Shown one piece after another: positions 41,910-53,556 of a stretch of 64,000 nt of DNA. The translations under genes were made by a program, and so were the position numbers. The DNA comes from Fereydounia khargensis (Eukaryota; Basidiomycota; Ustilaginomycetes; Urocystidales; Fereydouniaceae): contig JAOCZO010000023.1 of NCBI GenBank assembly GCA_026413255.1, positions 103,913 through 167,912 on the forward strand. Reading direction: 5' to 3'. The notes beneath the pieces were generated by a model. The model was not told where the DNA came from. It was given only the letters and a program-made list of their open reading frames with translations, and ran no database searches. Within the stretch, counting starts at the first letter, position 1, and each line of letters begins with the position of its first letter.

Positions 41910-42278
41910 GCTGGGCAGGTAGAGAGATGACGAAGCTGAAAGGGGACAAGGGTAGGGGAGGGAGAGGTGGAAGAAGGAATGATTGCAGCTGGGTGCTGTT
42001 TCTTCTCTCCAGTCAATTTGGAAACCTGACGTGCCCAAAAAAAAGTTGAGGGAAAAAAAGCTGTTGGCCCCTTAAGAAAAAATTTCCCTGCGAATTGAGA
42101 CGTCTCGGTGCCGAGAACACAAATCGGAGCTGGTCTGCGCGTGATCGACGTCTCAGCGAGCAAGCCAAGGTGGGCTCCGAAGTCCAGATTGGCCAAATCG
42201 CGAGACGGCCATTACACGATATTGCAAGCTGAAACTTGCTTGCCTACACCACCCTTAGTCCACACCACATTCTACAAC
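41910..42278. promoter_or_regulatory. Divergent promoter region NOP14/NDUFA13
   Basis: 369 bases between divergent start codons, with A-rich runs near 42040-42090 (AAAAAAAAGTTGAGGGAAAA). No defined motif. Confidence 0.5.
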
Positions 42279-43188
42279 ATGAGCGGAACAGGTACGTGTC
42301 GCTGACTTGACCAGATGTCATACCCATTGCTCGCCCGTGCATGCTGACCTCCTTGCTCATCTCATCTCATCTCTGTGTTTCATCTCTTACAGTACCTTTC
42401 CGACAGTGCGTATTCTCCACTTCAAGCCTCTGGCAAACGAATAGGGTCACTGTCAGCTTTCGATCGAATCATCACGACTTACGCTTTTTCATCCTCGCAT
42501 TTTCATACCACAGAGATCTGCCTCCGTCGGGTGGCTACCAGCCCATTCGCTACAAGCGAAACCTCCCCGGAAAGAACCCAAGCGGTGTTGCCATCTTTGG
42601 TAGCATCCTCGCCATCTGCGGCTACGGCTTCTACAAGGTCGCCCAGGGTAACCTCGAGCAGCGGTGAGTTCAAGTGCAAATGGCTGGATCGTCGCTCTAT
42701 CCTGTCAGCTTCCAGGGTCTAGACGCGCCAGAGGAGGCCTCTGTTGTCTGTAACAGAAACAAAGTTGCCTAGGCTACGCGACTAAAGGGATCCCGTGTGT
42801 GGATCACCTGCAACTTGCGGCAGAAGCGGGAGAGTGAAGCTTGCTTGTCGAGTGACGGTGCGACTGACACTGCTTTGTCACCTCACAACAGAGAGCTCAA
42901 GAGGGAGCGTGCATGGTCGCGAATCCACCTGATCCCCCTTCTTATGGCCGAGGCCGACCGTGATGCGTTCAGAAGGGAGCAGGCTCAGCTCGAGCGCGAG
43001 AAGGAGATTATGAAGGATGTTCCTGGCTGGGAGGTGAGTACCTGCATCGGACCTTCCGTTGTCCCTGTCCTGTTCAACTCCTTAATCGCCAATTCTCACA
43101 ATCCCTGTTCATTTTTTTCGTCTTTTAGGCTGGCAAGTCAGTTTACAACACGAAGCGATACACTCCCAACAACTTCGTTGTACTCTAG
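42279..43188 (+). CDS. NDUFA13: NADH dehydrogenase (complex I) subunit NDUFA13/GRIM-19 homologue
   Basis: An accessory subunit of mitochondrial complex I. Five exons: 42279-42291 (13 bases), 42393-42405 (13 bases), 42514-42663, 42892-43033 and 43129-43188, giving 125 residues. The two micro-exons encode MSGTVPFRQ and are needed to reach QDLPPSGGYQPIRYKRNLPG, the family start. A transmembrane helix follows (VAIFGSILAICGYGFYKVAQ), then ELKRERAWSRIHLIPLLMAE and EADRDAFRREQAQLEREKEI, and the end YNTKRYTPNNFVVL. Length and motifs match fungal NDUFA13. Presence of this gene shows the organism has complex I. Confidence 0.93.
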
Positions 43189-43533
43189 AACGCCTCACAC
43201 TCTCGCACCGCGGATCCGGTCCAATCCTGCGGGCTTAGAAATTAAGGATACTTTACCCTGACGAGTGCTTGGTCCACTTCGACAACAACTGACCCCATCG
43301 GCTATGAATGTGGCGGCAGCAGTGATATGAGGTTCTGTTGGGACAACAGCTAGAGTTCAGAAGAATCGAGGATGCAAGGTAGCATTGGCTGGTCAGGCAG
43401 TCATGTTGTAGGCTTCGTCCATGCGACAGAATGGTGTTGCAGTGAGAGATGGGATTCACATCGATGTTGATGCGTGATTGAACGAAAGTTCTTGGAATAT
43501 ATATTTCAAAACCAGCAATCAATAGGAATCACA
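43189..43533. other. Intergenic region upstream of the tRNA gene
   Basis: 345 bases following NDUFA13. It holds that gene's 3' UTR. No other feature is evident; sequence before the tRNA is AT-rich (ATATATATTTCAAAACC). Confidence 0.5.
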
Positions 43534-43626
43534 GGCAAGATGGCCGAGTGGTTATGGCGCAGCGTTCAGGTTTCCTGAGATTTCAACCGCTGTCTTCGGG
43601 CGTGGGTTCGAATCCCACTCTTGTCA
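43534..43626 (+). tRNA. tRNA-Leu (anticodon CAG) with a 16-base intron
   Basis: The acceptor arm GGCAAGA (43534-43540) pairs with TCTTGTC (43619-43625), discriminator A at 43626. The D arm is GCC...GGC, the anticodon stem CAGCG (43560-43564) pairs with CGCTG (43588-43592), and the T arm is GTGGGTTCGAATCCCAC. The anticodon CAG is at 43567-43569. A 16-base intron (43571-43586) sits one base 3' of the anticodon and contains CCTGA, which pairs with TCAGG of the anticodon loop, as is typical for nuclear tRNA introns. Discriminator A and the variable arm fit leucine, not serine. Confidence 0.93.
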
Positions 43627-44036
43627 CATCCTTTTTCTTTTGGTTCATTTTTGAAGCTATAAGACGCGTCTTGAGCTGAGCTGTAGTGCGCTGCGCACGG
43701 TCGTCCGGCTTGCAGAGAGGGGCTCATCAAGCCAAGCCAGACTTGAGAGCTCCACACGAGACAACGAGGATCGGCAGTCTGACCTCACACGCAATCCGGA
43801 GAAGGGTCTCTCTTGCTCGCTCTCACCCTCATCCACCTCGCTGCCATCCAAATTACCTTTTGGCGCACTACGCCAATTCAGCCACAGAATCAACAGGCAT
43901 TGCCAGTGCCGGAGCATGCAGCTCGACTGCTGCGAGTTGCATGCCTCAAGCGACAACACCATAGCCGGCAACCTTGCAGACCATTCCGACATCGAAGAGG
44001 CCTGTCTCTCGCCCCCACTGGTGCTAGGCCGGTGCC
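43627..44036. other. Intergenic region tRNA-Leu/VPS41
   Basis: 410 bases. TTTTTCTTTTGG just after the tRNA (43631-43643) should stop RNA polymerase III. The rest is the VPS41 promoter. Confidence 0.6.
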
Positions 44037-47000
44037 ATGTCGTCGTCCGAGGATGCCGTAGCTTTGGCGCGAGACCTCCAAGAACGGCAGGCCGCGAGCC
44101 ACTTTCCGACCTTTGCGACCCGTGGAGCAGGCCGACGCGAGCGTCCATCACTCGCCAACTTACAGCAACCGCCCGAGATCGATGATGAACTTCGAGCTAT
44201 GCTCGATAGTCAGGTGGTGGAAGAGGGAGTAGACCACCAGCAATCAGCGGAATCGACTCTCCCTCCACCCGACGACGACAATGGCGATGGCCTTCTTGAG
44301 ATGGACTACCCACCGCCAGCAGAGCCCAAGCCAGAGGCCGAACTCAGCACGAGCCTAGGCAAACAATCTCAAACTTCGGGGAGGTCAAGAAGGAGAAAAG
44401 GCTCTGATGCACACTCACAGGCATCAGAGTCTTCCTCTCACCGTCGAAGGACAACAACCACTGAGCCACCCTCGCCAGTCAAGCGGCGGCCCAGCCATCG
44501 ATCCGAAGCAAGCGCCCAATCCTTGTCCAAGAAGCGTATGACTGTCCTCATGGAGGGTGAAATGCCAGAGGATGGCGCCCAAACTGATTCAGACGAATGT
44601 TATTCGGACGAGGATGAGGACGAGGACGAGGATGAGGAAAGGCTGTCTCCGGACGAAAAGGACAATGGAGCCGATGACAAAAGCACAAGATCCGGGCTTT
44701 CGGGGCCGTCTACGCCTGTCACAAATGGGAAACAAAGGTCAGGTCCTGATTCAAGTACGGAACCAGCTTCACGCAAGTCATATCTCGATAGAGCATCCGA
44801 ATCCAAGTTTAGTAAGGAAGACGGACTTGCGGAAGAAACGGAAAGCGAGCATGAGGAAAGCGAAGATGAAGAGGGCACCGAGGAAGACGAAGACGAAGAT
44901 GAAGACGAGGAGGACGAAGATGAGGAAGAAGTCGAACCGTCACTCAAGTATTCTCGCCTGAAAGGTGGAGCGTCCGATGTACTAGCCAAGGACACAGCGA
45001 GCGCCTTCGCGATATCCTCTCGCTTCATCGCCCTTGGAACTCACGGAGGCATGGTCTATATCCTCGACTTTGAAGGCAATCTTGTCAAGGGATTCCGGTC
45101 TCACTCTGCCAGCATTCTCGACCTTGACATTGATTCGACTTCTGAGTTCGTGGCCAGCGCCAGTATGGACGGCTTGGTCTCAATCTCGGCGCTTTCCACA
45201 TCAGAGCAGTACTCCTTCGACTTTAAACGCCCGATGCGATGCATCGCACTCGAGCCCAATTTTGGTCGCAAAAGCACGCGTGCTTTTGTCTGTGGCGGTA
45301 TGGCTGGGGCTCTGGTGCAGCGTGAGAAGAGCTGGTTCGGCCACAAGGAGGTCGTCCTCCATGCCGGCGAAGGCCCTATCTGGACAACCAAGTGGCGCAA
45401 CAATCTGATTGCGTGGGCGAACGACCGCGGCATTCGCATCTACGACACTAATACGCACCAGCGAATCAGCTTCATCTCAGCTCCCACGTCGAATGTCCGA
45501 GCCGACCTCTACCGTTGCTGTCTATTCTGGCAGGATGACCGTACATTACTCATCTCCTGGGCAGATCACATCAAGGTAGCCAAAGTACGAGAGAAGAAGG
45601 GTGCGCAGCCATCAGCGACTCCACTCGGGAACTTGGGGTCACAACATCCACAGCTCTTTGTCGAAATCACAGCCATCTTCCAGCTGGACTGTATGATTAG
45701 CGGCATAGCCCCGTATGGCCTCGACTATCTCGTGCTGGCCTACATCACTGAAGAAGTCTATGAAGGTGACGATGCGACAATTGAAGAGAATCGGGACGCC
45801 CAGCGACGGAGGGAGGCGTTGCGGCCAGAGCTCCGTATCATCAGTCGTTCTGGCGAGGAGCTTAGCAGTGATGTGCTCAGCCTCAACAGCTTCTCACGCT
45901 TTCAGTGCAACGACTATTTGCTCATCCCCTCGGAGGAGGCAAGGGTCTACAGCGCCGCTCTGATGGCCAATAAGCGCGTGAGGAGCGATCCGGAGTCGAG
46001 CTCCTACTACGTCATTAGCCCGAAGGACATTGTCGTGTCTCGCCCGAGGGATGAACGTGACCATGTGGAATGGTTGCTAGAGAGGCGAAAATACGAGGCA
46101 GCTCTGGTCAAGGTCGAAGCCATGGGCAAGAAGGCAGCGAAAGAGTACGGCTTTGACGCCGAGGAGATTGGGAAGAAGTATCTGCACTGGTTAGTTGACG
46201 ACGAACGATTTGAACAAGCGGCGAAAGTGGCATCCAAGATTCTTGGTCGCAACGTCCAAGCGTGGGAAGACTGGATCTTCCTCTTTGTTGAGAAGGGCAA
46301 GCTTGGAACGGCGATACCCTACATTCCAACGAGCGACCCAACGCTCAGCGGCGTGGTCTACGACATGATCCTGGCGCATTTCCTCCAGCACGACCCGCAC
46401 ACTCTTTTGAACACAATCAAAGAGTGGCCTCCAGAGATCTACAGCACACAGGCGGTAGTACTCGCTATCGAAGACCGCCTGTCGCGCGAAAAGTCGAGCA
46501 CCATCCTGATGGAGTGCCTGGCAGAGCTCTTCATCAAGAATCGTCAACCGAGCAAGGCACTGCCTTACTTCCTTCGTCTCCGAAGACCGAATGTGTTTGA
46601 CCTGATCCGTGAAAACAATCTATTCACGGCAGTCCAGGATCAGGCGCTGCTGCTGATCGAGTTTGACGAAGATCTCCGAGCTCGTCAAGCGGACAACGAG
46701 AAGGGAGAAAAGCGGCAGGCTAAAGGCGTCCAACCCAAGCATGGATCTGCGATAGAGCTGCTGGTCGATCACACGCATTCTATTCCGGTAAGTTGTAGCA
46801 GACCTGTCGTGATGAGACTGAGCGGACACTGACTGTAGACAATGTCGGGCAGATCGGACGGGTCATCAAGCAATTAGAGGGTCACCACCGGTTCCTCTAC
46901 ATGTACCTCGACGCGTTATTCGACCGAGACCCGCAGCAGGTGGTCAGCTTCTCTGATCTTCAAGTGAAGCTGTATGCCGAATATGAGTATGACAGGCTGA

Positions 47001-48169
47001 TGGCCTATCTGCGAGCGATGAGTAGCTTTTACTCGTTTGAAAAGGTAAGCCAGACCACTGCCGCGACCCTCCTTTCCTTTGTCTACATGTTACGGAACTG
47101 ATGCCCATATCCTTTCTCTGTCAGGCATTCAATGTGTGCCAAGAACACGATTATGTGCCGGAGATGGTGTTCCTGCTCGGCCGTGTAGGCGACAACAAAC
47201 GTGCACTCAGTCTGATCATTGAGCGTCTTGGGGACGTTGAGCGCGCAATCGACTTTGCCAAGGAACAGAACGATGACGATCTGTGGGAGGATCTACTCCG
47301 CTACTCAGAAAGCAAACCAGGTGAGTGTATCATTTACATCGACCAGCCGATGCGACGAGGCAGAGAGCTGAAATGATTGTCACAGCTTTCATTCGTGGAT
47401 TGCTCGAGAATGTCGGTGCCGAGATTGACCCGATCCGTCTGATACGGAGGATTCGCAATGGTCTTGAGATTCCTGGCCTCAAGCCGGCACTCATCAAGAT
47501 CTTGCATGACTTTAGTCTCCAGGTAAGAGTGCAGGCACAAGAGGGAGCTTAGCGTAACAAAGGCAGGCGACTGATGTTTCTATGTCCGTGTCAGGTCTCT
47601 CTGCTTGAGGGTTGCGATGCGATCCTGAGTCATGACAACCAGATTCTCTTGAATGATCTGCAACGCAGTCAGGACTATGCGCACTATCTAGACGGTGAGT
47701 GGGCATCTCGTGCCATCTGTTTGGTTTGCTGTGTGAGCTAACCCTTTTCTCAGGCGAGTCAATCTGTGCGACATGCGAGGCAACACTGTTCAGCGGCCCA
47801 TTAGTGGATACGTTCACAGCGGTGCGGACCCCGTCAAAGACGATTGTGTTTCTCTGCGGGCATGCACACCATCTCACCTGTCTGCTGCCAGCCGCGAACA
47901 TCCCAGCGATCAAGGAGCGGGTGGAAGGCGGGGGAGGCCAAGTGCGCACGACGACGACGCAGGCATTTGCGTCGTCGCCGAGTGTGCGACAGCGGTGGGG
48001 TGCGCCGTCTGACGCAGTGGTAGGGTACGGACCGGCACGTCGAGCTGACGAGGTAGCTCAAGCGTTCGAAGCCAGAATCAAGTACGAGGCGAGACTGCGT
48101 GTCGCACTCCGACGAGGATGCCCCGTCTGTCTGCGAGACCAGATGAAGGCAAACGAGTATGCGATATGA
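44037..48169 (+). CDS. VPS41: HOPS complex subunit Vps41
   Basis: Vps41 is the effector subunit of HOPS that tethers late endosomes and AP-3 vesicles to the vacuole. Six exons: 44037-46787, 46853-47044, 47125-47320, 47386-47522, 47595-47694 and 47754-48169, giving 1263 residues. The first 300 residues are acidic and disordered with long Asp/Glu runs. A WD40-like propeller spans about 300-680 (LKYSRLKGG, VASASMDGLVSISAL). The clathrin-heavy-chain-like repeat is clear (VKLYAEYEYDRLMAYLRA, ERAIDFAKEQNDDDLWEDLL, IRRIRNGLEIPGLKPALIKI). The carboxy end is a RING-like zinc finger (ICATCEATL, CGHAHHLTCL, CPVCLRDQ). All joins keep frame and match the family. Confidence 0.92.
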
Positions 48170-48273
48170 GACCTGATGATATCAGTCACCAATCAACCCA
48201 GAGATGCAAGTTAAAGATGGAGAGAGGTGTGTCTAAGTGTGGTGTATGTATACAGTAGCTTGTGTGGGGCCAG
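48170..48273. terminator. Convergent 3' region VPS41/MIX23
   Basis: 104 bases between converging stop codons, AT-rich in the first half. ATACAGTAGC occurs at 48250-48259. Confidence 0.5.
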
Positions 48274-49174
48274 TCAGAAGGTAGAACGACCCTCCCACAT
48301 GGCGCGTTCGCGTTCGTCTGCAGGGTCGGGCTGGAAGAATCGACACCGAGACTTGAAGGCTGTGAAGGCAAAGGCACGAGCAGCGTGGTAAGCAGGCCTT
48401 TTCTAGTGCTGGCTATTCAGGAGGCGGTAGCATGCGTACCATCTAATGTCCGTTTGCGTACGATTGCCTCGACTGCGAGTTCGTTGTGCAACTGTCTTGC
48501 CTGTGAGAGTAAGGTGGGTATCAGTGGTGCGCTTTTCACCAATGAGAAGGGAGGCGTGGACATACCAGGACATGTCTGGAATCTTCTCCTCTTCCATATG
48601 CGGGGGTCGGGGGTATGGCATCAGCATCTAACCTTGCATCAGCGCCCGTAGCCGCAGCGGCAGGAGCAGTGGGATCAGTGATGGCGATGCAGTAGCGGAT
48701 GACGTCTTCCCTCCCCGCCCAGACGGCAGCGAGTTCGGACCACATCTGTGCACACGCTTGACGCGGGGTAGTGGCGTATGTGGATGTTCCCAGGTCCGTG
48801 GCGAGTGAGGATGCCGTTGTGCGGGACGAGAGGAGGGAGGGCGCGGGACCTTCTCCCGCTTCTCTCGACCGCGCCAGTGCCCGGTTCAGCCGCGTGTTGA
48901 TGCTATCGTCCAAGCTGCGGTACTGGCGCAGCATATCTAGCAGCGCAGCACTCACGCAGGTCAGCACGGCACAGAGGGGGCCAGAGGATGGGGGGGCAAA
49001 CCTACCTTTAAAGTCGGAAAGTGCGAGACATGTCGATGGCCGCACATCCCTCACGTTCGGAGGTGTAGTGGGCACAGAGAGCGCCTGGCTTCCGAGAAGC
49101 GGCGGTTGCCCCGACCCCGCATTGGATTTGGAACCCGAGCCGGAAGCTGTGAGCGGCGGTGATACCCACGACAT
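48274..49174 (-). CDS. MIX23: MIX23/CCDC58 family mitochondrial intermembrane-space protein
   Basis: Exons 49174-49006, 48936-48566, 48500-48440 and 48359-48274 join in frame to 228 residues. Four conserved cysteine sites of the family are present in order: CLALSDFKDMLRQYRSLDDS, CAQMWSELAAVW, RYCIAI and SRCRFFQ; ARQLHNELAVEAIVRKRTLD precedes the last. The order and spacing match human CCDC58 (144 residues); here an amino-terminal Ser/Pro-rich extension of about 50 residues and a spacer in the middle add length. Mix23 is a substrate of the mitochondrial disulfide relay and affects protein import in yeast. Identity is from motif memory; the spacer around exon 2's end (AIPPTPAYGRGEDSR) could be partly intronic. 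Confidence 0.82.
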
Positions 49175-49490
49175 GGATGGTCCCTTGAGAGTAAGTCGAG
49201 AGCGAACGCAGCTTGCAGAGACGGACGGTGGAGAAAAGCAAGTGGAGTAGCAGAACCGGTCGCGATCGAGGAAGGCTCAGTCCGAGTCGGTCTTTCTAGT
49301 TGGGCGCGTAACCTGACTTGACTGAGCCTTCTGTGCTCCACTCGACTTGGCTAACGTAATCAATCATCGATCCCCAAGTCTATCTATCACACACAAAAAT
49401 GTAAGAAAATATCACGACAAAAAAAGACAAAGGCGGGAAGGAAGGCAAGTACGGTATGAATATTGCAGTGCCGTGCGATCGGTTTCCATT
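49175..49490. other. Intergenic region MIX23/DLD
   Basis: 316 bases including the promoter of MIX23 and the 3' UTR of the dehydrogenase gene. An A-rich run lies near 49393-49431. No other feature. Confidence 0.5.
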
Positions 49491-51271
49491 TTAGACTTGG
49501 ATGTACTGGCGGGCGGGAAGGGGCGAGTAGGGAGAGTCAGTAACTCGTCCGAAACAGCCTCGGGCGGCGGAGGCGGACTCACCTTGTAAGGGTTGAGGAT
49601 ACCCTTGGGGTCAAAGAGGGCCTTGATCTTCTTCATATACTCGATCGAGGTCTGGTCCTTGGAGTACCCGATCTTCTGTGCCTTCATCAGACCGAGACCG
49701 TGTTCGGCCGAGATGGACCCCTTGACCTTGGACGTCCACTCGTAGATCCAGGGTTCGATGATCGCCTCAATCTCCGGGTCGTACGTCTTGGCTACGATGT
49801 TGATGTGCAGGTTCCCGTCGCCAATGTGTCCGTATCCGCAGACTGCACCGACGCGCTTGTCGGCCCCGTGCTCGCCGTGCTCGTCGAATCGCGCGCGCAT
49901 GTCGAGCACCAGCTCGTACATCTTCTCTACCGGCATACTCAGGTCGTACTTGAACACCTTGCCCATCTTGCCAGCAGCTTCGGGCACCGACTCACGCAGA
50001 GCCCACAGCGACTGCACCTGCGTCTCGTCCTGCGCCAGCACACCGTCCGCAATCAGTCCGGTCTCCATCAGGTCCTCGAGCAGCGTCTGCAGCTTGTCAT
50101 CATCGTGGTCCTTGTTGCTTCCGCTAGTCTCGATCAGCACGTAGAACGGATGCCGGGCCTCGAACGGATCGCGAACACCAGCAGTGGCGTGGTTCTGAAC
50201 TACATCGAACGACTGCTGGTCAAAGAACTCGAATGCAGAGAGAATCTCACCGCAGTGCCTCTTGACCTGCGTAAAGGTCTTCTGCACGTCCTCGTACGAC
50301 TCGAGCGCAAAGACAGCCACGTTGACGGCTGAAGGCTTGCGCGGTGTAATGATGGACACGCCCGTGATGAGGCCGATGGTGCCCTCGGAGCCGATGAAGA
50401 GCTGCTTGAGATCAAATCCGGTGTTGTCCTTGCGCAGGGTGGAGAGGTTGTCGAGCACGGTGCCGTCGGGGAGGACGACTTCGAGGCCAAGCACGTTGCC
50501 GTGCAGCGAGCCGTAGCGAAGGAATCGGAGTCCACCTGCGTTGGTTGCAACGTTGCCTCCGATGTGGCACGAGCCCTTGGCACCAAGGTCGAGGGGCATC
50601 ATGTACCCCTTCTCGGCGACATGGTTGTCGAGGCTCTCGAGGATGCAGCCAGCATCGCAGACGAGCGTGCCCGCGATCTCGTCAAAGCTGCGGATCTTGT
50701 TCAGTCCGCCGAGGTTGACGATCACCTCGTCGAAAACGGGCACACCGCCGCCGACAAGACCCGTGTTACCGCCCTGAGGAACGACGGCAATGTTCTTGTC
50801 GTAGCAGTACTTCATCACCTTGGAGACCTCCTCGGTGGACTTGGGCTTGAGCACGAGCTGCGACTTGCCGTGGTACTTGTTCATCCAGTCGTCGTTGAAG
50901 CTGACGAGATCGGAGGCGTCGACAGTCTGGTAGGTGGCGGCGGACGAGGGCTGCGGTGCGATGGTGGTCAGGATGGAGGAGGGCGAGGAGAGCATCTTGG
51001 CGAACGCCTCGACGTCCGCGGAAGTGAGCGTGGCGAAGGCATCAGACCGGGCTGGAGTGGCGAGCGAGCGAATCTGAAGCTGCTGGCCGCGGTGAGGAGT
51101 GCTAGTACTCTGGCGTAGGAGAGGAGCGATGCTGCGCTGTGACACGGCGTGGCGTGAGTATGAACGGGCAGAGGTGGCGGCGACAAGCGGAGCAGTGGCC
51201 TCGCTGGGGCGCGGAGGACGGCGAAGACCAAGTGTCGTCCGAGCAATGCTGGTTCGTGGCGAGGCAAACAT
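49491..51271 (-). CDS. DLD2: Mitochondrial D-lactate/D-2-hydroxyglutarate dehydrogenase (Dld2 type)
   Basis: A flavoprotein of the FAD-binding PCMH/oxidase family that oxidises D-2-hydroxy acids. Exon 1 (51271-49583) and a 15-base last exon (49505-49491, YIQV and stop) give 567 residues ending NPYKYIQV; yeast Dld2 ends NPYKYI, which supports the tiny exon. The amino end is Arg/Ser-rich without acids (MFASPRTSIARTTLGLRRPP), a mitochondrial presequence. FAD-binding motifs are VVPQGGNTGLVGGGVPVF, GGNVATNAGGLRFLRYGSLH and LFIGSEGTIGLITGVSI; the C-terminal domain has AVCGYGHIGDGNLHINI and SISAEHGLGLMK. The sequence fits the D2HGDH/Dld2-Dld3 branch; exact substrate cannot be read from sequence. Confidence 0.9.
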
Positions 51272-52211
51272 ACTGACTGACAATGACGGTTATGATGGTT
51301 GTCCAGTCGGTGGTCGACGTGCGCGAGAAGAAAAAGCTTAGGGTACAGCGGGGACCAGACCGGGAAGGGGGATGCGCGACAAAAAGTGAGGTGAGGTGAG
51401 GTGACTCGCCCGTCTCTGCTCGGCTCATGACCGAGAGTCGACGCGCTCAGGGTCGCTTTTTCGCCGACGTTCAGAATCGGGGTGTTGGTCTGTCCCGATG
51501 CCCGATGCCCGCTTCCCCTCGATTCGATTCGGTGGCAGGCCAGGCCAGGCCTCGCGAAAGTTTTTTTTTTTTTTTTTTTTTCTCAGATGCGGAGGCAGTT
51601 CGAGATACTGACAGTGTTGATGCAGGTGCGAAGGGGAAAAAAACCAGACGCGGCAGCACGCGACCCCAGAGAGTCAGTGTCACAGTCACAGTTACAGACA
51701 CGCCTCTGACAGCGCGATCAATTGATTTCAGATTCGCAACTCTTGCAGCTCAGCCCGTTCGGTCACTACCACTGCCACTCGCCACCCACCATAGCAACTA
51801 TCCATTCTCCCACCACAGCACCAACCTCCCTTCTGAACACCTACACCTCGCAGCAGGCCCGACTGTGTCCTGCTCTGCCTCATTACTCCGCAACGCGCGA
51901 TATAGGTTCTGCTTGTTCCACCCGCCGCCTGTACAGCCCAGCCCAGCCAGCGAACCACCAAGCAGCGAATCGGGCGACGCGTCCTCCACTCCGGCCCAAT
52001 CCGCATCCGACCAGTTTCTCCATCTGCCACCACCAACATCCAGTTTCAGCCAGCTCGCCCGGACTCGCCTCCCTGCATCCCATACCCCTCAGCGGCAGCG
52101 CCATCAGCAGCAGTAGCACGGGTCTAGCTCCACCGGATCCCTGCCTGCCTCCTGCCTCCATCCACGTCCATCAGTGTTGGTCGTGGTTGGCGTCTCGTCT
52201 GACCATCCACC
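51272..52211. promoter_or_regulatory. Divergent region DLD/PP4c with a poly(dT) tract
   Basis: 940 bases between divergent start codons. A run of about 21 T lies near 51561-51581. The part before PP4c (51770-52200) is pyrimidine- and CA-rich, typical of a fungal 5' UTR. A long plus-strand frame at 51427-52116 has no recognisable motif and I read it as chance. Confidence 0.5.
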
Positions 52212-53280
52212 ATGCCAAGCGACCTCGACCAGCAAATAGAGCAGCTCAAGCGATGCCAGCCACTCTCCGAGTCCCAGGTCAAGGAACTATGTCTCAAGGC
52301 CCGTGAGATCCTCATTGAGGAGGGCAACGTCCAACGCGTCGATGCCCCCGTCACCATCTGCGGCGATATTCACGGCCAGTTCTTTGACCTCATCGAGCTC
52401 TTCAAGCACGGTGGCATGTGTCCCGACACCAACTACCTCTTCATGGGTGACTTTGTCGACCGCGGCTTTTACTCGGTCGAAACCTTTCTCCTCCTCCTTG
52501 CCCTCAAGGTACGATACCCGGACCGCATCACCTTGATCCGCGGCAACCACGAGTCCAGACAGATCACACAGGTATATGGCTTCTACGACGAGTGTGCACG
52601 CAAGTACGGCAGCGTCAATGTATGGCGCTACTGCTGCGAGGTGTTTGACTACCTAGCTCTTGGTGCCATTGTCGACGACGGCGTCTTTTGCGTCCACGGC
52701 GGTCTCAGTCCCAACATTGAGACATTAGACGAGATCCGCGCAATCGACCGCAAGCAGGAAGTCCCCCACGACGGCGCCATGTGCGACTTATTATGGTCTG
52801 ATCCTGATGGTATGTCTCTCTCCCTGCTGCGATTCTTTCCCGCTCGCCCAGCCCTGACTCGGCTGACTTTGTCCTTGATTTCAGACATTACCGGCTGGGG
52901 CATGTCTCCACGTGGAGCAGGATACCTGTTCGGCGGCGACGTAGTCGCGCGGTTTACGCATCAGAACCGGCTGGACCTCATCGCACGAGCGCATCAGCTC
53001 GTACTCGAAGGCTACAAACTCATGTTTGAGAATACCATCGTCACTGTCTGGTCAGCGCCAAACTACTGCTACCGGTGCGGCAACGTTGCCTCCATCCTCA
53101 AACTCGACGACAACCTCAATCAAAAGTACGAAACCTTTGATGCTGCAGCGCAGGAGTAAGTCAACCCTACCAACCTACTACGCATGTCGTGGAACAGACC
53201 CGCTGACTGGGTGTCCCCTTTCGCTCCGCAGGGCTCATGGCGTTCCTGCGAAACGGCCAGCACCAGAGTACTTCTTGTAG
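52212..53280 (+). CDS. PPH3: Serine/threonine protein phosphatase PP4 catalytic subunit
   Basis: Exons 52212-52809, 52885-53155 and 53232-53280 give 305 residues. The metallophosphatase motifs are intact: [61 protein letters not shown] and [12 protein letters not shown]. The amino end ([18 protein letters not shown]) and [10 protein letters not shown], with the end KRPAPEYFL, place it with PP4c/Pph3 and not PP2A or PP6. The last three residues YFL are the site for leucine carboxymethylation. Pph3 acts in DNA-damage checkpoint recovery and other nuclear tasks with regulatory subunits Psy2 and Psy4. Joins are required for [13 protein letters not shown] and QEAHGVP. Confidence 0.95.
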
Positions 53281-53556
53281 CATCTCATGTGTCTCTCGCA
53301 TCCCTCTCCCTCATTCTCTCTCTGCTTGTACTTGTACTCCTCCACAACCTCACCCACCCAACTTGACCGGTGGAGGGAGGTATGCGCAAAAGCCATGGAA
53401 ATTCGCATGACCCGCGTCTGTGTGACTACGTACCGTATCTAGCCGGACACAATCGAGGTAGGCATCAGAGTCGTTTATACATTGAAACAAAACAGGAGGA
53501 GGCGTAAAGGGGGAAGGGCATGACACGGTGGTGGGATACCGAGCGGCGCACGGCGA
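53281..53556. terminator. Convergent 3' region PP4c/CLC1
   Basis: 276 bases between converging stop codons. No other feature is seen. Confidence 0.45.

Noticed and set aside
43534-43626. Reading the tRNA as tRNA-Ser
   Set aside because: Both are class II, but the anticodon CAG, discriminator A and intron-anticodon pairing fit leucine.
51427-52116. Plus-strand frame of 229 codons upstream of PP4c
   Set aside because: Low-complexity Ser/Pro/His composition, runs over a poly(T) tract, and lies in the PP4c leader region.
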